Assembly: GCA_947579605.1 (NCBI GenBank)
Contig: OX388311.1
Coordinates: forward strand, 28,088,951 to 28,152,950
Source of the DNA: Athripsodes cinereus
Lineage: Eukaryota; Arthropoda; Insecta; Trichoptera; Leptoceridae
Length of the DNA stretch: 64,000 nt
Direction of reading: 5' to 3'
The notes beneath the pieces were generated by a model. It had not been told where the DNA came from, made no database searches, and was given only the letters and a program-made list of their open reading frames with translations. The position numbers and the translations under genes were made by a program. Positions within the stretch are counted from its first letter, which is position 1. Each line of letters begins with the position of its first letter. Of the stretch, positions 34,737 through 46,051 are shown piece after piece.

Positions 34737-34900
34737 TATATCTGGGTTTTGTTTGTTATAAACCCAAATACAACCTTATACACCTTTCACAGTAAGCTAC
34801 TAAAAGCTTGTGTCGTGAAAGGGGAGTTTGCCGGCACCTGGTATCGAACCACGGACCCCTTGTTCACGAGGCCGAGACTCTACCTCCAGGCTACCGACGA
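34658..34900 (-). repeat. Family T SINE, full length, with a 73-base poly(A) tail
   Basis: Reading the minus strand from 34900: TCGTCGGTAGCCTGGAGGTA (box A region), GTCCGTGGTTCGATACC (box B), CACGACACAAGCTTTTAG, AAGGTTGTATTTGGG, then CCCAGATATATCTTTT and an A run matching the T run 34658-34730. Boxes A and B indicate a tRNA-derived pol III promoter. The long uninterrupted tail suggests a recent insertion. Confidence 0.9.
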
Positions 34901-34914
34901 ACTCTTTGAATTAC

Positions 34915-35330
34915 TTACTTATTTATTTTATTCTTCTTACACATCATCATTAATAATTATAACAAAATCAACAGAGCAGTTTACATAAAAAAATGTGATG
35001 ATGTGCAGTGGTGAGATTATCACTATATAGTGTTTTCTTCCATCTAACCACGTCACACTAACACTAAACAGAAATAAAAATAATAATAACAAAAACACAA
35101 ACAATAAGAAAAATATCTACATGAATTACACAGAAAAACCTACAATCCACATACCAAATACTCCAAAAGGAGGGTTTAGGGGACGGATGCTGAGTTAGAA
35201 GACAATAAATACTTCTTGATGGCGTATTTAAATCCATAAAAAGATTGAGATATTCTATGAGAAGAAGGGAGATTATTCCAGAAACGAGTACCACATATGA
35301 ATTTTAGACTTCCCTGAAAAAGAAACAGTT
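34915..35330 (-). mobile_element. LINE 3' end: C-terminal ORF scrap and 3'-UTR
   Basis: The minus strand frame at 35300-35175 encodes TRFWNNLPSSHRISQSFYGF then KYAIKKYLL, the WNNLP...FK...L pattern of CR1/Jockey-type C-termini. The 3'-UTR follows down to about 34915, including GTGGTGAGATTATCACT shared with 21150. Confidence 0.65.
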
Positions 35331-35465
35331 TATATGGCAACGAATTATTCCATAAGGTCAACGATAAAGAGTAAATATTGATATAGACAAACACCAACGA
35401 CATCAAAACATCGATAAATTCTATCGATAAAATCATCCAATTTAAGCAGGTTCGATCTAAATCGT

Positions 35466-36078
35466 TCGATCTAAATTGCAGCGATGAGGCTTGCCACCCA
35501 TCATGCCGCGTCAAAATGGGTGAAGGGCACAAAGAGGAGAGCGGAATGCAGGGTGGGAGTTTTGAATGTGAGAGGAGGGATGGTGAGAAAGACGGACGAA
35601 ATTTTAGAGATGATGAATGATAAGTATTTGGATGTTAAAGTGGAATAAATGCAGTAGAGATACGATCGTTGAGAAGAATGGTTGGTAAAACGATGCGTGA
35701 TAGAGTGAAGAATGAGGATATTAGAAGAATGAGCGGATGCAAGAAGACTGTTGTGGACAGAATGCGCGTGAATAAACTACGGTGGTTTGGGCATGTTGAA
35801 CGAATGAACGAGGTAAGAATGACAAAGAGGATATACTTATCTGAAAGAAAGGGTGTGAGGAAACGCGGGCGTCCGAGAACCACGTGGCTTGATCACGTGG
35901 ATCAAATTCTCAAGGACGGCCGCGTTTTGAGTAAGAGGAACCGACGTGCGTGTATGAGGAACTGTATGAATGTGGAGGAAGCGAAGGAAGTGTGTAAAGA
36001 TAGATCTGTTTGGCGTTCCGTTCTCTCTGCCTACCCCACTTGGGACACGGCGTGAGGGTATAGTATAGTATAGTATGT
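35466..36078 (+). mobile_element. LINE family 1 copy, internally deleted, with SINE A-like start
   Basis: 35466-35502 resembles family A (GCAGCGATGAGGCTTGCCAC). From about 35540 an open stretch encodes VGVLNVRGGMVRKTDEILE, like the start of an APE endonuclease. It then jumps at about 35650 to the RT C-terminal region, open from 35669 to 36055: DRMRVNKLRWFGHVERM, RKRGRPRTTWLDHVDQILKD and VLSAYPTWDTA, then stop. The 3' end GCCTACCCCACTTGGGACAC is followed by GTATAGTATAGTATAG. The EN and RT halves are joined without the middle. It shows the family 1 ends best. Confidence 0.8.
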
Positions 36079-37248
36079 TTCTACCTAACTCAGAGAAAAA
36101 AAACTGTGCTTATATACATAATTCGAAAATAAAATGTTCGAAAAACTGAAAAATTTTCAACTATTTTTACCTCGTTACAAATCCAAATTCCACATTTTTT
36201 TTGTAAAGTACCTGCCATCTAGCAGCGGTTTATCTCTAGGAACATTATGTGGCGCACTCTTTTTATAATTTCAATAAATATTAATACTCATTTATCTTAT
36301 TTTCTATATATTCCGTTACCGTTTTGTGTGTTCTTCGTACTGGAAAAATAAAAATGCTATACTTTTTAATACACACTTTTATTTTTTGTGAGATAAAAAA
36401 AATTGTTTCATCACTTTGCGAGACATCATCAATTGATTCTGACACAGTACAGTATTATAACATTATGTATTTATAGACGTTGGTATCTCTTCTAACTTAA
36501 GTTAATATTCCGCCCTGATGATGCCAATTTATTGGTGAAAGCGCAAGGCGTAATTGTTGTCTACTTTGTATACATTAAAGTGAAACATAAAAAAGTGTTA
36601 TATTATATTTTATATTATTGAAATGTTATTTCACAATGTCAACACTTAAACATTAAATTCAATATCCTATTCTTTTAACAATACAGTGCCTCTATGTTCT
36701 TTATCATAGATTTGAATCAAGAAAGGGAATAGACGATTTCCATATTTTTATTTATTCTAATTCCACCGCACCCCTAAAAGTGTAACCCACCAGCCGCTTC
36801 CGTTACCAGCATATTTTTTTTTATTACGAGAGGTAAGTAATTAAAATTATTTTTGCGTCAGTTGACATAGTTAAACATTTTTTGTATTCCATATTTTTTT
36901 CACTGTGGATATTTAAAAGCAAGTTACGCCAACCGTGAAAAATATTTTGCAACTGTTGTTTGTTGCTGAAATGTGATAAAAATAATAATAATGAAAAAAA
37001 ACAAAAATGTTATAGTTTTGTGTTAAATTATGTGCTTGAAAATATTTATCATAAATATGTTTTTAAATTTACTAGTCATTAAATGATTATTTTAATATGT
37101 ATGCTGTACACACGCCTAAATGGTGGGTTGGCCTGATCAGATCAACATTATTCTATCTCTTTTTATTTTTCATATATGTTTTGTCAACCTACTGTGTGTG
37201 TCTCTTTGTAATAAATAAATAAATAATAAATAATTCTAATTTTTTTAT
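36079..37248. other. AT-rich non-coding DNA with Penelope-like motifs
   Basis: Two hammerhead-like motifs at 36395-36440 (-) and 36514-36546 (+) face each other. An AAATA tail lies at 37209-37225. Nothing else is supported. Confidence 0.4.
36514..36546 (+). other. Hammerhead-like core, possible Penelope-like terminus
   Basis: CCTGATGATGCCAATTTATT followed by GGTGAAAGCGC. CTGATGA is followed by a GCCAA/UUGGU stem (one G-U pair) and GAAA. The extra U after CTGATGA departs from the strict consensus. Confidence 0.45.
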
Positions 37249-37495
37249 AGCATCACAGTATCTCTCACAATACTGGGTAGCTAGCAGATTTACACGTAAT
37301 TAATATATAAGTTGGCCTCTCTGTGCCACTAAGAAACAAATATTTTTAGGATGGGTGGAATAGGTATCTCATTCTAAAACAAATTGAAGGTGTTAAATTT
37401 CTTATTTGGATGTCTTGAACAAAGTTTACAGAACTTTCGGAAATTCATAGAAAAAATGTAGTTAGAGACTTATTCTTTGCCAGGGAGTCCATAGA
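37249..37495 (-). repeat. Family A SINE, full length
   Basis: CATCACAGTATCTCTCACAAT, TAGGATGGGTGG, GAACAAAGTTTACAG and CTTTGCCAGGGAGTCC. Confidence 0.75.
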
Positions 37496-37532
37496 ACAGT
37501 AAAGCAATGTTTTTTTAATGGATTTTTGTTTT

Positions 37533-37695
37533 AAAAAAAGATAAATTTTGCAATAAACCCAAATACAACACAGACACCCTCATAGTAAGCAATATGCTTG
37601 CGTCGTGAAGATAGAGTAAGTCGGCGCAGATGGAATCAAACCCTGGTCTCCCGATTGAAGGTCCGAGACTTTACCATCAGGGTATGGACCACCTC
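37533..37695 (-). repeat. Family T SINE, nearly full length
   Basis: On the + strand AATAAACCCAAATACAAC, GCTTGCGTCGTGAAG, GGAATCAAACCCTGG (box B complement) and CCGAGACTTTACCATCAGG (box A region). Confidence 0.8.
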
Positions 37696-38042
37696 AATTG
37701 TTTCAAAGCAACACGGATTATAAATGTTATTTTTTGTCAAATTCAACATGAATTTTCAGTAAATGAAACGAAAATTAATAATTATTATTATTGAAATATA
37801 AGGTAATTGCTAAAATAACGAGCCAAACAGTCTATTACTCCCTTACAATTGTCTCAATCATCTATTAGCCCGACATGTCTACGCTACCTGAATATTGATT
37901 TAAAAAAGGTTAATAGCTCATTTTCATGCAAGTCGAAACTACCACCTATCCCGAGAGTGTTTATGTACTCAAGTTTCGAATAATAATAAAGTAACAGAAT
38001 ACATTTAAATGAAACTATCTTTAATATAAAGATGACTTTTTC
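37696..38042. other. AT-rich non-coding DNA
   Basis: No supported feature seen. Confidence 0.5.
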
Positions 38043-38160
38043 TTGGAGTTTCCGACAGAGAATAGAAATTCTACTCTTTTTCTCTTTGATTTTAGTGTCA
38101 TTTGAAATGCAGGTATTTAGTAAACATTTCTTTGTATCTTTAATTCAGCGATAAGCCATG
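38043..38160 (+). repeat. Family A SINE, 5' part
   Basis: TCTTGGAGTTTCCGACAGAG, TGAAATGCAGGTATT, CTTTAATTCAGCGATAAGCC. The 3' part is cut, and a LINE family 3 fragment follows. Confidence 0.6.
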
Positions 38161-38205
38161 AACTTAAACATTTTATATTATATACCTACTATCTTCTGCT
38201 TCTTC

Positions 38206-38366
38206 CTGTGCCATGTGAGGTCCCCCCGACGTTGGCGATCACTCCGGCAAAATTTCCCTGTTCCGTGCTGCCCTGAACAGGTCATACACCGTCTTCATTC
38301 CGGTTCGCTCTCTTATGTTGCGCAGCCAGGACATCTGCTTTCTGCCAACTCCGCGTCTTCCTTCCT
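38206..38366 (-). mobile_element. LINE family 3, C-terminal fragment
   Basis: On the minus strand it encodes the same C-terminal region as 44643-44788 (aligned with SWLRNIREWTGI... and ...VIANAGG). + strand marks: CCCCCGACGTTGGCGATCAC, CTCTTATGTTGCGCAGCCAG. Confidence 0.75.
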
Positions 38367-38390
38367 TCTTGCCCTACTAAACTATTTTAC

Positions 38391-38617
38391 AATACCATCA
38401 CGGTATATCTCACAAGTGGGATAGCTGGCAGACCAACTGCATGTAATAAAAATGCAAGCTGTCCTCTCGTGCCAACAAAAAATATACATTCAGGTGGCAA
38501 ATCTAATCACTGAATTAAAGATGTCAAATTTCTTTTTTTTTCGAACAATTGTCTGTTACAGGACATTCGAAAACTTATAAAAAAGAGCGGGAGATCAAAT
38601 CTGTGCAGAGTCCCTAA
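38391..38617 (-). repeat. Family A SINE, full length
   Basis: ACCATCACGGTATATCTCAC, AGTGGGATAGCTGGCAGACC, CATTCAGGTGGCAAATCTAA, TGTTACAGGACATTCG, GAGCGGGAGATC. Confidence 0.85.
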
Positions 38618-39205
38618 CGGAACAGTTTTTATCTTTTACGGATTTTATTTCGTAGTAATATTATTTATGGTCAAAATTCAAACGAAATATTATTTGATAT
38701 CGTATGCGTGTAGTAACACTTATAAAAGGCGTGTGATTAATCAGAGATAAAACAATTAAAATTACAAATAACAATCTTCTCATTCCAGTTACAAATACAC
38801 CCGTCCATGTATCACTATAATACCGATACAATATTATATACCTACATAGTTAGTAAAATAGCAGAGTATGAAATTTTATGATTAAAATTATTCACTAAAC
38901 AAATTATTTCATGATTTGTTATTATGCGAGTTTCATGTCATACTATTATTATTGTTCTAAATTATTGATATAGGTTACGTACAAGAGATAAAGTTCTGCT
39001 CAAGTGTTCATGGCATATTTGAAATATTGAGACCAAATAATTATGTCATACCAGATATTTTCACCTCTTTCAATCTCAAGAATGGTGAAGCAATAATATT
39101 GTATGACTTTAATATTTTATAGTACACAATATTTCACTCCCATGACAAGGAATGCTCTAGAAATGTCATTGGAAGAGGTAATTCAATCGGCAAATAGATG
39201 CTTTG

Positions 39206-39268
39206 ATTTTTGAATGGAGGAAGCTGGTTTCTGCCCTCTACTCCTGAAGGAGCATTGGAGTTGCTTCA
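39206..39268 (+). mobile_element. LINE family 2 tail fragment
   Basis: GGAGGAAGCTGGTTTCTGCC then CTCCTGAAGGAGCATTGG; compare the reverse complement of 15600-15650. No GAT tail remains. Confidence 0.65.
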
Positions 39269-40129
39269 TAAAACTCATGGCAAATAACGTATCTTCCATT
39301 CTTTTCTACGTCACACCAATCTTTTTTCCTACTTAAGAGAGTCCACACAATTTGACGATTGTTTGAATTAGATATCGAGATTAAGATTATTCTTTAAATC
39401 TTTGCACAACTTTGTACACAGGTGTAAAAAATTAAAAGAAATGTGAAAATAAAAAGAATATGTTAAAAATTTACCTTTAGGTTCAGAAAATTGCTTAAAA
39501 TTAACACATTAGCTTTAAATGTACCATTCTTGTTGCACTTTTATATGCTATTAGGTATTTCTTCAAAAACAGCTTTACGAATAAGTACGAAAAATTATAC
39601 AACAACACTCACACAAAAATATATTATATTGGATGATAGTAGATGTGTTCGTATGTATGTTGTATGTATGTACCTAATTGTTTCTCGATTGAGATTACAT
39701 TTGGTACGAGATCCGGTTCAGTATTAGGCGATCGTACATTATTGGATAGAAATAAGTAGTAGTGAAAATACTGAAATATACGCAGAAAAACGTTGAATCA
39801 CGTATTAGATAGAATGTGAGGTATTTTGTCAGTAGATTAATTCCGTTGTTCTTCCTTGTTCCTACGAGATTAGTTCATTTACAACGCGAAAGGAAAATGT
39901 TTTTGATTTCCTATTACATAATCGTGCAACTAGCTGAAACAATAGACACTGCTCAAAATTAATTTTCAAATATGAAATATTTTAGAAAAATATTTTCACT
40001 CCATTAATTAATATTTTTCAACAGACGACACCTCATCCGAACAACCAACAGACTGCCAACTTTATAAAGTAAGAAACAGGAAAGGTGTTCCGATGCTTAC
40101 GAATCGGCTTAGGCTGGTTTTAGTTTATT

Positions 40130-40228
40130 ATTGGCCTCCCATTAGTCATCAACTTTTTTCCATCTTAAATTCAGCGATGAGTTTTGTCACCCATACTGAT
40201 TGTATTAAATATAGTAGTAGTAGGTTTA
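40130..40228 (+). repeat. Family A SINE, fragment with AGT tail
   Basis: TTGGCCTCCCATTAGTC, CATCTTAAATTCAGCGATGA, TTTTGTCACCCATACTG, then TATAGTAGTAGTAGG. The 3' half between is deleted, so the tail joins the middle. Confidence 0.7.
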
Positions 40229-40493
40229 ATTTTTCTACGTAAGTGATGTTGACAATAAATTTAATTTACGTATATATGTATGTAGCTACCTACAGTAAAT
40301 GTGAATCTCTCTATCGGGTCAGAAGCGTGATATTTGCTTTTAATTTCATTTCATAGACTCGGGGGATTAATCGCGTTAAGAGATACGTCTGTAGGCGAAT
40401 TAATAATATCGAGGCTAGTCGCAGTGGCGTAACATTTTTTTTCATATACCTGTGCATGTGAATATTAGAAAAAAATAATGTGACAACCCTATT

Positions 40494-40684
40494 GAATCCC
40501 TAGATAAGAATGGGTCTTCTAATACATCACATTTCTGTAAGTTTTCGAAAACATCACGTACGAGACATTTAACATTTTCAGTCCAGCAAAAAGGCATGTT
40601 ACCCATCCTGAATGTCATATTTATAGTCAGTTAGTTCGCTTACTACTCCACTTGTGGGTTATGTCATGACGGGATAATACAGAT
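40494..40684 (+). repeat. Family A SINE, partial
   Basis: GTAAGTTTTCGAAAACATC, GGCATGTTACCCATCCTGAA, ACTACTCCACTTGTGGGTTA, TCATGACGGGATAATAC. Confidence 0.7.
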
Positions 40685-40720
40685 ATTATGAATACCAGCC
40701 TTTTTCAATATTTACAAGAG

Positions 40721-40920
40721 TTTATTTTTTTGTCACTAGATTTTCATAACATAAGACGCCACTCACTTCATAAGTAATATTATTTTAAATCCAGTTTACT
40801 AGAGTTTATTTTTTTTACTAGAGTTTAGTATACAAGAGTTAACTAGAGTTTATTTTTTTGTCACTAGATTTTCATTACATAAGACGCCACGCCAATATTA
40901 TTTGAAATCCAGTTTTTTTG
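40721..40920 (+). repeat. Imperfect tandem duplication, about 120-bp unit
   Basis: AGAGTTTATTTTTTTGTCAC then TAGATTTTCATAACATAAGACGCC at 40721 and 40846, both ending near AAATCCAGTTT. A shorter third piece lies between. Confidence 0.75.
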
Positions 40921-40975
40921 GTCATACAAAAGTGCTAGAAAAATTAAAAAAAAATCTTCTTAGTAAAGTTCCATA

Positions 40976-41150
40976 TCAGGACCCCCCAACGTAGGCTATA
41001 ACCCTGGAGTAGACATCTCTATCCTGTGCCAGCCGGAACAGCTCTTCCATCCTCCGGCCTTCTGATTCACTTTCGGATATTATTCTTAGCCAGGACATCT
41101 GCCGCCTTCCCACACCACGACTAACCTCAATTTTTCCCTTCAAGATTAGT
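40976..41150 (-). mobile_element. LINE family 3, C-terminal fragment
   Basis: The minus strand frame encodes MSWLRIISESESEGRRMEEL then FRLAQDRDVYSRVIAYVGG, aligned with the 44643 copy. It remains open over about 70 codons. Confidence 0.75.
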
Positions 41151-41174
41151 CGGAACAAACGATATTTCTCATTT

Positions 41175-41575
41175 CTAAGTAGGTACATGTCCCAAATATG
41201 CCATTTCCCTTTATATTGGACAACACTTCTCTATCTTTTCTAGCCCTCATATACAAAAAAAAATTTGGGATATGATTTATTCCTAAAAAAATAAAACTTA
41301 TAGAACACATTTTGCATTTTTCTCATTTCGATTTACTCGTCCCAAATATGCAATTTTCTTCATTTTATATTGAAGTGTGCCTGTCCAGGATCAGCCTTCA
41401 TAGTCACCTAAGATGACATCGTCGGCAAGAAACACATACCATTCACTCTCTCAAATAACAACACCTCTCTTTCTCTTCTAGGCTTTGTATCCTAAAAATA
41501 ATAATAAGGATATGATTTATTCTTTGAAAAACAAAACTTAGGTTTGCATCGCATTTTTCATTTTGTATTTTTTAA
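41175..41575 (+). repeat. Degenerate tandem repeat
   Basis: ACAACACTTCTCTATCTTTT ... GGATATGATTTATTC recurs about 239 bases later as ACAACACCTCTCTTTCTCTT ... GGATATGATTTATTC. TCCCAAATATGCAATT is also repeated. Confidence 0.6.
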
Positions 41576-42717
41576 GATACGACAATGGCTATTCGCTTTG
41601 TGGACTTACGATACAACATTACTGTAGGATTAAAATGTGTAGGGGAAGTACTACTGAACCTGATACGTACTATATATTAACGGTCGGTAGGTAGATGAAA
41701 ACTAATCCTTCCTTTTAGAATACTCCCCTCGTTTGCTTTTAACAACAAAGTGACAAATTAAACACTTTTGGTCGCCCAATTAAATCCGAAAACGGTAAAT
41801 ATGTAGCATTTTAACTGAAAAAAAATATGAGATATTTTTCATTAGATTTTCAGTAGAGTGCTCAGTGTAAAATAATTAGAATTTTAGTAGGTATGTGGCA
41901 ATACGTAACTGTGAGAACATAATTAGTCAGAATGTTTTTAGATATGGCAAGCGCTTTTCTTAGTTTTTCCCCAAAGAGTATTGAGTATTTGTAATTTTTG
42001 GAGAATTTTTGTAAGTGGGAGCCGTTGTAATAAGCAGTTGAGTTGAGTTTTTAATCAAAATTAAGAATAGAATATTTTCGTTGAGTCTGGATGATACAGG
42101 AGTACTGTACTTTAAACATTACGGAGAAAAATCTTATTTGTGTACTTATAGAAGTTAAATTCAGTTTTTCATTTCTTGACTAGCAACTTAAGATCGCGTG
42201 GTAGATTTTTTCTTCTATTTATAGATATTTTAAGCAACTTAGTTACTTTACGAGGATATTATCAAAATACTTTTATATCATTATCATAGGAACGGTGTAT
42301 TGTTTAAGATGGTCTATAAGCAAAGCCGAAATATTGTGTATGATAAATAAAACTGTACAATTGTCGAAAAACATACGAGTACAATGTTATTTGAGAGTTT
42401 TTGGAGACAATAAAACCTTTCGCTTTTAGTTAAATTGTTTTTAGTAGTTTGGAAAAAATACCTGAAAAATAAATTGCTTTTATTTATTCTACAAAACCTT
42501 CTTAGCTAATTTCATTAGTGTTTACATTAACAAGGTTTTTATTCCATTTGTGTGAACCTCTCAACCTTTGACTTTTTAAAGGATAACGCCTGTTAAAGAT
42601 CATAATATTATTTTGCCGATCCTGGGGCGAAAAACCCTTGTCACCATTTTGGCTACACAAAATCGTACTAAGATGTGTTTCCGAGCCTCACGTCACTCTA
42701 TTAGTAACTAAATATGA
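41576..42717. other. AT-rich non-coding DNA
   Basis: A 37-bp LINE family 2 scrap lies at 42282-42318 (TATCATAGGAACGGTGTATT). Nothing else is recognised. Confidence 0.4.
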
Positions 42718-42815
42718 AAATCATCTTCCACATGCCACAATAAATAAGATACTCAGGATGGGTGATATACTTAATCGCTGTATTTAAGATGTTAATTAAA
42801 GCTATATTCGCGATG
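42718..42815 (-). repeat. Family A SINE, middle fragment
   Basis: ATACTCAGGATGGGTGATAT and AATCGCTGTATTTAAGATGT. Confidence 0.7.
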
Positions 42816-43550
42816 GTCAACGAACATCTCTCTTTTTCACCTTTCGGAAAGTGTAAATAAAACTCTTTTTTGCTGGGAAACATGTTACGATTTTTTTCAT
42901 TCTTACATACGTCTTTAGTTCTCTCAATTATCCATAGCTCAATTGGAACTCAAACATATAATTCTTCAAATGTTTTTTCCCCTTCAACAAATTAAAAGAC
43001 TCACATGATGGTGTGATGTCCTGCCCACCTACCTCCAGCCACACCTGTGTTTGGTTCTCTTTTTGAACCTCTTACCCAGTACATCTAGTTATTGGACCAT
43101 AATACCCTCGTGTTTTGGCGATCTTCTAAAATGTCTATACCATCGATTAAAGACTCATTTTAATAGAGTATTTTCCTGGAACATTTTGTTATTTTTTGAT
43201 TCTGCTAGTATTATACTAAACTTATGGGTGTGCGGGTCTTTATACCTATATATCTCTATATCTATATATAATTCAAATATAAAATGTACATGTGTCGAAA
43301 CGAGAACATAGCCCCAGGAGATACTCAATTTAATGGCTCACAAATTTACATCACTTTAGTTTTAAAATGTTTTATATAACCTAAACAACATTATTATTCC
43401 TTTCACATATTACCTTTTTTCTTAAAAAATGTGCGATACATATTATGTACACTTTTATAAGTGATATTTATACTAAATCCCTTTTGAGAACGAAGGAGAA
43501 AAACAAACCCTTAGTACATATATACATTATACATATCTTTTGAACAAGCA

Positions 43551-43686
43551 GACTACTCTAGATTGACCGTATCTCATCGCTGAATTGAAGGTGTCAAATG
43601 TGTATACATAATTATGTGATATTTTACGAATATCAATCCTAAATGTGTAAAGAGTGAGATTTTTCCTTTACTACAGACTCCTTGGA
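43551..43686 (-). repeat. Family A SINE, 5' part
   Basis: CTCATCGCTGAATTGAAGGT, GTAAAGAGTGAGATT, CAGACTCCTTGG. Confidence 0.6.
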
Positions 43687-43769
43687 TCTTTGTAAAAGTT
43701 AAGTTTTAATTTAATAAAATTAATTTTTGAAAAATAAATATAAGCAAGCTTTTTCAAAATTTAAATTAT

Positions 43770-43818
43770 TGATCGCAAGAGAGACATCTTTCCACTTATC
43801 AGGTCATTATCAAACGAT
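43770..43818 (-). other. Possible Penelope-like terminus, fragment
   Basis: The minus strand reads TGATAATGACCTGATAAGTG then GAAAGATGTCTCTC; the same ATAATGACCT...AAAGA(C/T)GTCTCTC layout is seen at 52098-52152. Confidence 0.4.
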
Positions 43819-44449
43819 CTGTCGAAGAGTAGTAACCTGTCTTGAACAACGGTTGTTTTAGTCTGTGATATGAAACATAATTGCCACAAAATGATCCATT
43901 ACAATGTTACAAATTTTTCATTTAAATTTCTAATCTAGCGCTAAAATTGTTTACATTGTCAAGTTACTTTACTTATGACTTTGCAAAATTCTTCACAATA
44001 ATGAAGTATCACTGAATCCTTTGTATCATTCCACAAGATATCTCATGCAAATATTTGAATTTTACGAAACTTTGTATATTTTCTTTGTAACATAAATTTA
44101 CTGAATATGTTATTTTCTCTTAGCGTTTGTATAAAACAATAAAATGGTATTATTACTCTACTTTTAAAGCTTAAGATTAAGGTTCTCCTCACTTATTCTA
44201 AATTTATTGTTTACATCCGGCAACAACGTTTCCGTCAGGGTGTCTTTTGGTGTCGGTTTGACAACATTTCAAATAATTTAGGTAGACGATTTGTTAAAAT
44301 TAGTAGTATTTTATTTCGTACAATTCTAAACAAAATATATACATAAATATTATGGAACATAAATCTCATATTACAAAGATAAACAAACAGTGTAAAGAGC
44401 TTTTCTATGCTCTTTTTACTCTTACTTTACTATCGTCAGGCAAAAGTAA

Positions 44450-44490
44450 AGATGATGAGAGCGGAAGCTCTTGAAAGCCGGCTCGCAAAA
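44450..44490 (+). other. Hammerhead-like core, possible Penelope-like terminus
   Basis: GATGATGAGAGCGGAAGCTC then TTGAAAGCC: a perfect GAGC/GCTC stem with GGAA loop between (C/A)TGATGA and GAAA. Repeated in diverged form at 20791. Confidence 0.45.
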
Positions 44491-44605
44491 ATAAATAAAG
44501 TCAATAATGGAATAACTATGTAGGTATCGTGTTTTATTTAAAAAAAATATTAATATGAACTTCCACCAAGAACCGTCTGTCGATAAATTGAACTTTATTA
44601 AATAT

Positions 44606-44640
44606 TGAAATGATTAGCAATGGCGAGATTATCACTACAT
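44606..44640 (-). mobile_element. LINE 3'-UTR scrap
   Basis: AGCAATGGCGAGATTATCAC, shared with 21150 and 35015. Confidence 0.4.
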
Positions 44641-44642
44641 AG

Positions 44643-44788
44643 ATGTCCTGGCTGCGCAACATTAGAGAGTGGACCGGAATCCGGGCAGTGGATGACCTGT
44701 TCAGAGCAGCACAGGACAGGGAGGTTTTCGCCGGAGTGATCGCCAACGCCGGGGGTACCTGACATGGCACAGAAAGAAGAAGTGATTT
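44643..44788 (+). mobile_element. LINE family 3, best C-terminal copy
   Basis: Open frame encoding MSWLRNIREWTGIRAVDDLF then RAAQDREVFAGVIANAGGT and a stop, followed by GGCACAGAAAGAAGAAG. This is the last part of a LINE ORF2, after the RT. Here it inserted directly next to the 3'-UTR scrap of another LINE. Confidence 0.8.
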
Positions 44789-44934
44789 TTTCAATCTTAC
44801 ACACACCTTATGAAAACAAATACACCCATACTCAAAACAATTAATAATGCATACTTAACATAACACACACCCCAACACGTAGAAGGAAATATGGATTGAA
44901 GGGGGTTAGGGATACATCGTGCATTTTCCTTGAC

Positions 44935-45195
44935 TTATCCACTCTGCACTCCAAACCAAGTCATCCATAACTCAATATGCTTGACTTTGCCAACTTATTC
45001 AAGGGTGACTCACCTTCATTCTGTGTTGCAAAGCTCAAAAAATATTATAAAACGCGCCTATAATATCTTTAATCGTGCCTCTGCGATAAACTAGCCCTCT
45101 GTATATTGATTGTATGATTGTATTTATTTTAAATGTATTTTTGTGTAAATTTGCTTGTAATCAACGTACAGTAAAAAATTAATAAATAAAAATAA
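44935..45195 (+). mobile_element. Probable LINE 3' end with AAATA tail
   Basis: Ends GTAAAAAATTAATAAATAAA at 45170-45190, preceded by ACTTTGCCAACTTATTCAAG. No known coding part is visible. Confidence 0.35.
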
Positions 45196-45801
45196 TCAAC
45201 CGTGCATATTTATATTGTTTATTTTTCTGAAAGTACCCTGATGTTGAAGATCAAAATATATATGACTAAAAATATTGATTTTGTTAAGAAACCAAACTGC
45301 CTGTCATCCATCTATTTGTTTCACTTTGATTCGACGCAACTTATATTAAATGTACATCTCAGACAAACTTCAAAGAATACCCCATTGCTCTTAATAACGT
45401 TTAAAGTGAAATAGTTCAGTCAAAGTTTCAATATTATTATTCATCAATCCTATATAACTACGTAACTTTCAATAGTTTTAATTTCGTTGCAAAGGTTTAA
45501 AGACTTAAAGACGTCGTCTTTGAGGACGATTTAACAACTAAACCTCAGCATATTATGATAGTAGACATTATGAAGTTAGAAATGATATAAAGTTCTGAAT
45601 GACTTTTATGATTTAAGCTTCATTCAATAATAATTATTTTCAGTAAGGATATTCTACTGTAAGATATTTCAGTAAAATCAAACATTTTTTTTTAAATATT
45701 GCCGTTGAGTTTTAATCTACATTTCTGAGCATTATTTATTTATGTATCTATTCAAGCTTACAATAGTGACAACCAAAATATTTTTTTTCAAATGATTCTG
45801 A

Positions 45802-45915
45802 TTTTTTTTTAGCAGAATAGTTTTGTTGTGAAGCTGGAGTGGCTCGACTGCAGGAGGAATTGAATCCAGGATCCCTCGACTGAAAGTTAGAGACTTAACC
45901 ATCGGGTAGCCAACT
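45802..45915 (-). repeat. Family T SINE, partial
   Basis: GAGGAATTGAATCCAGG (box B complement) and GAGACTTAACCATCGGGTAG (box A region); the 3' half is missing or diverged. Confidence 0.65.
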
Positions 45916-46051
45916 AATTTAACTATTATTCTGCATAATCCATCCTTTAATGTGCGGATAAGTAGGAGTTAACGACTCCTTAGATATCCATGTACGAGGT
46001 AATTCTCTCTTCGAACCCATGCTTTAATCTAAATAAATTACTCAATAATAA

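Larger units (their letters stand above)
43687..44600. other. AT-rich non-coding DNA with Penelope-like motifs
   Basis: Motif fragments at 43770-43818 (-) and 44450-44490 (+). No other feature is supported. Confidence 0.4.

Noticed and set aside
34641..34988. ORF with a long Phe run
   Set aside because: The Phe run is the T tract of a reverse-oriented SINE tail.
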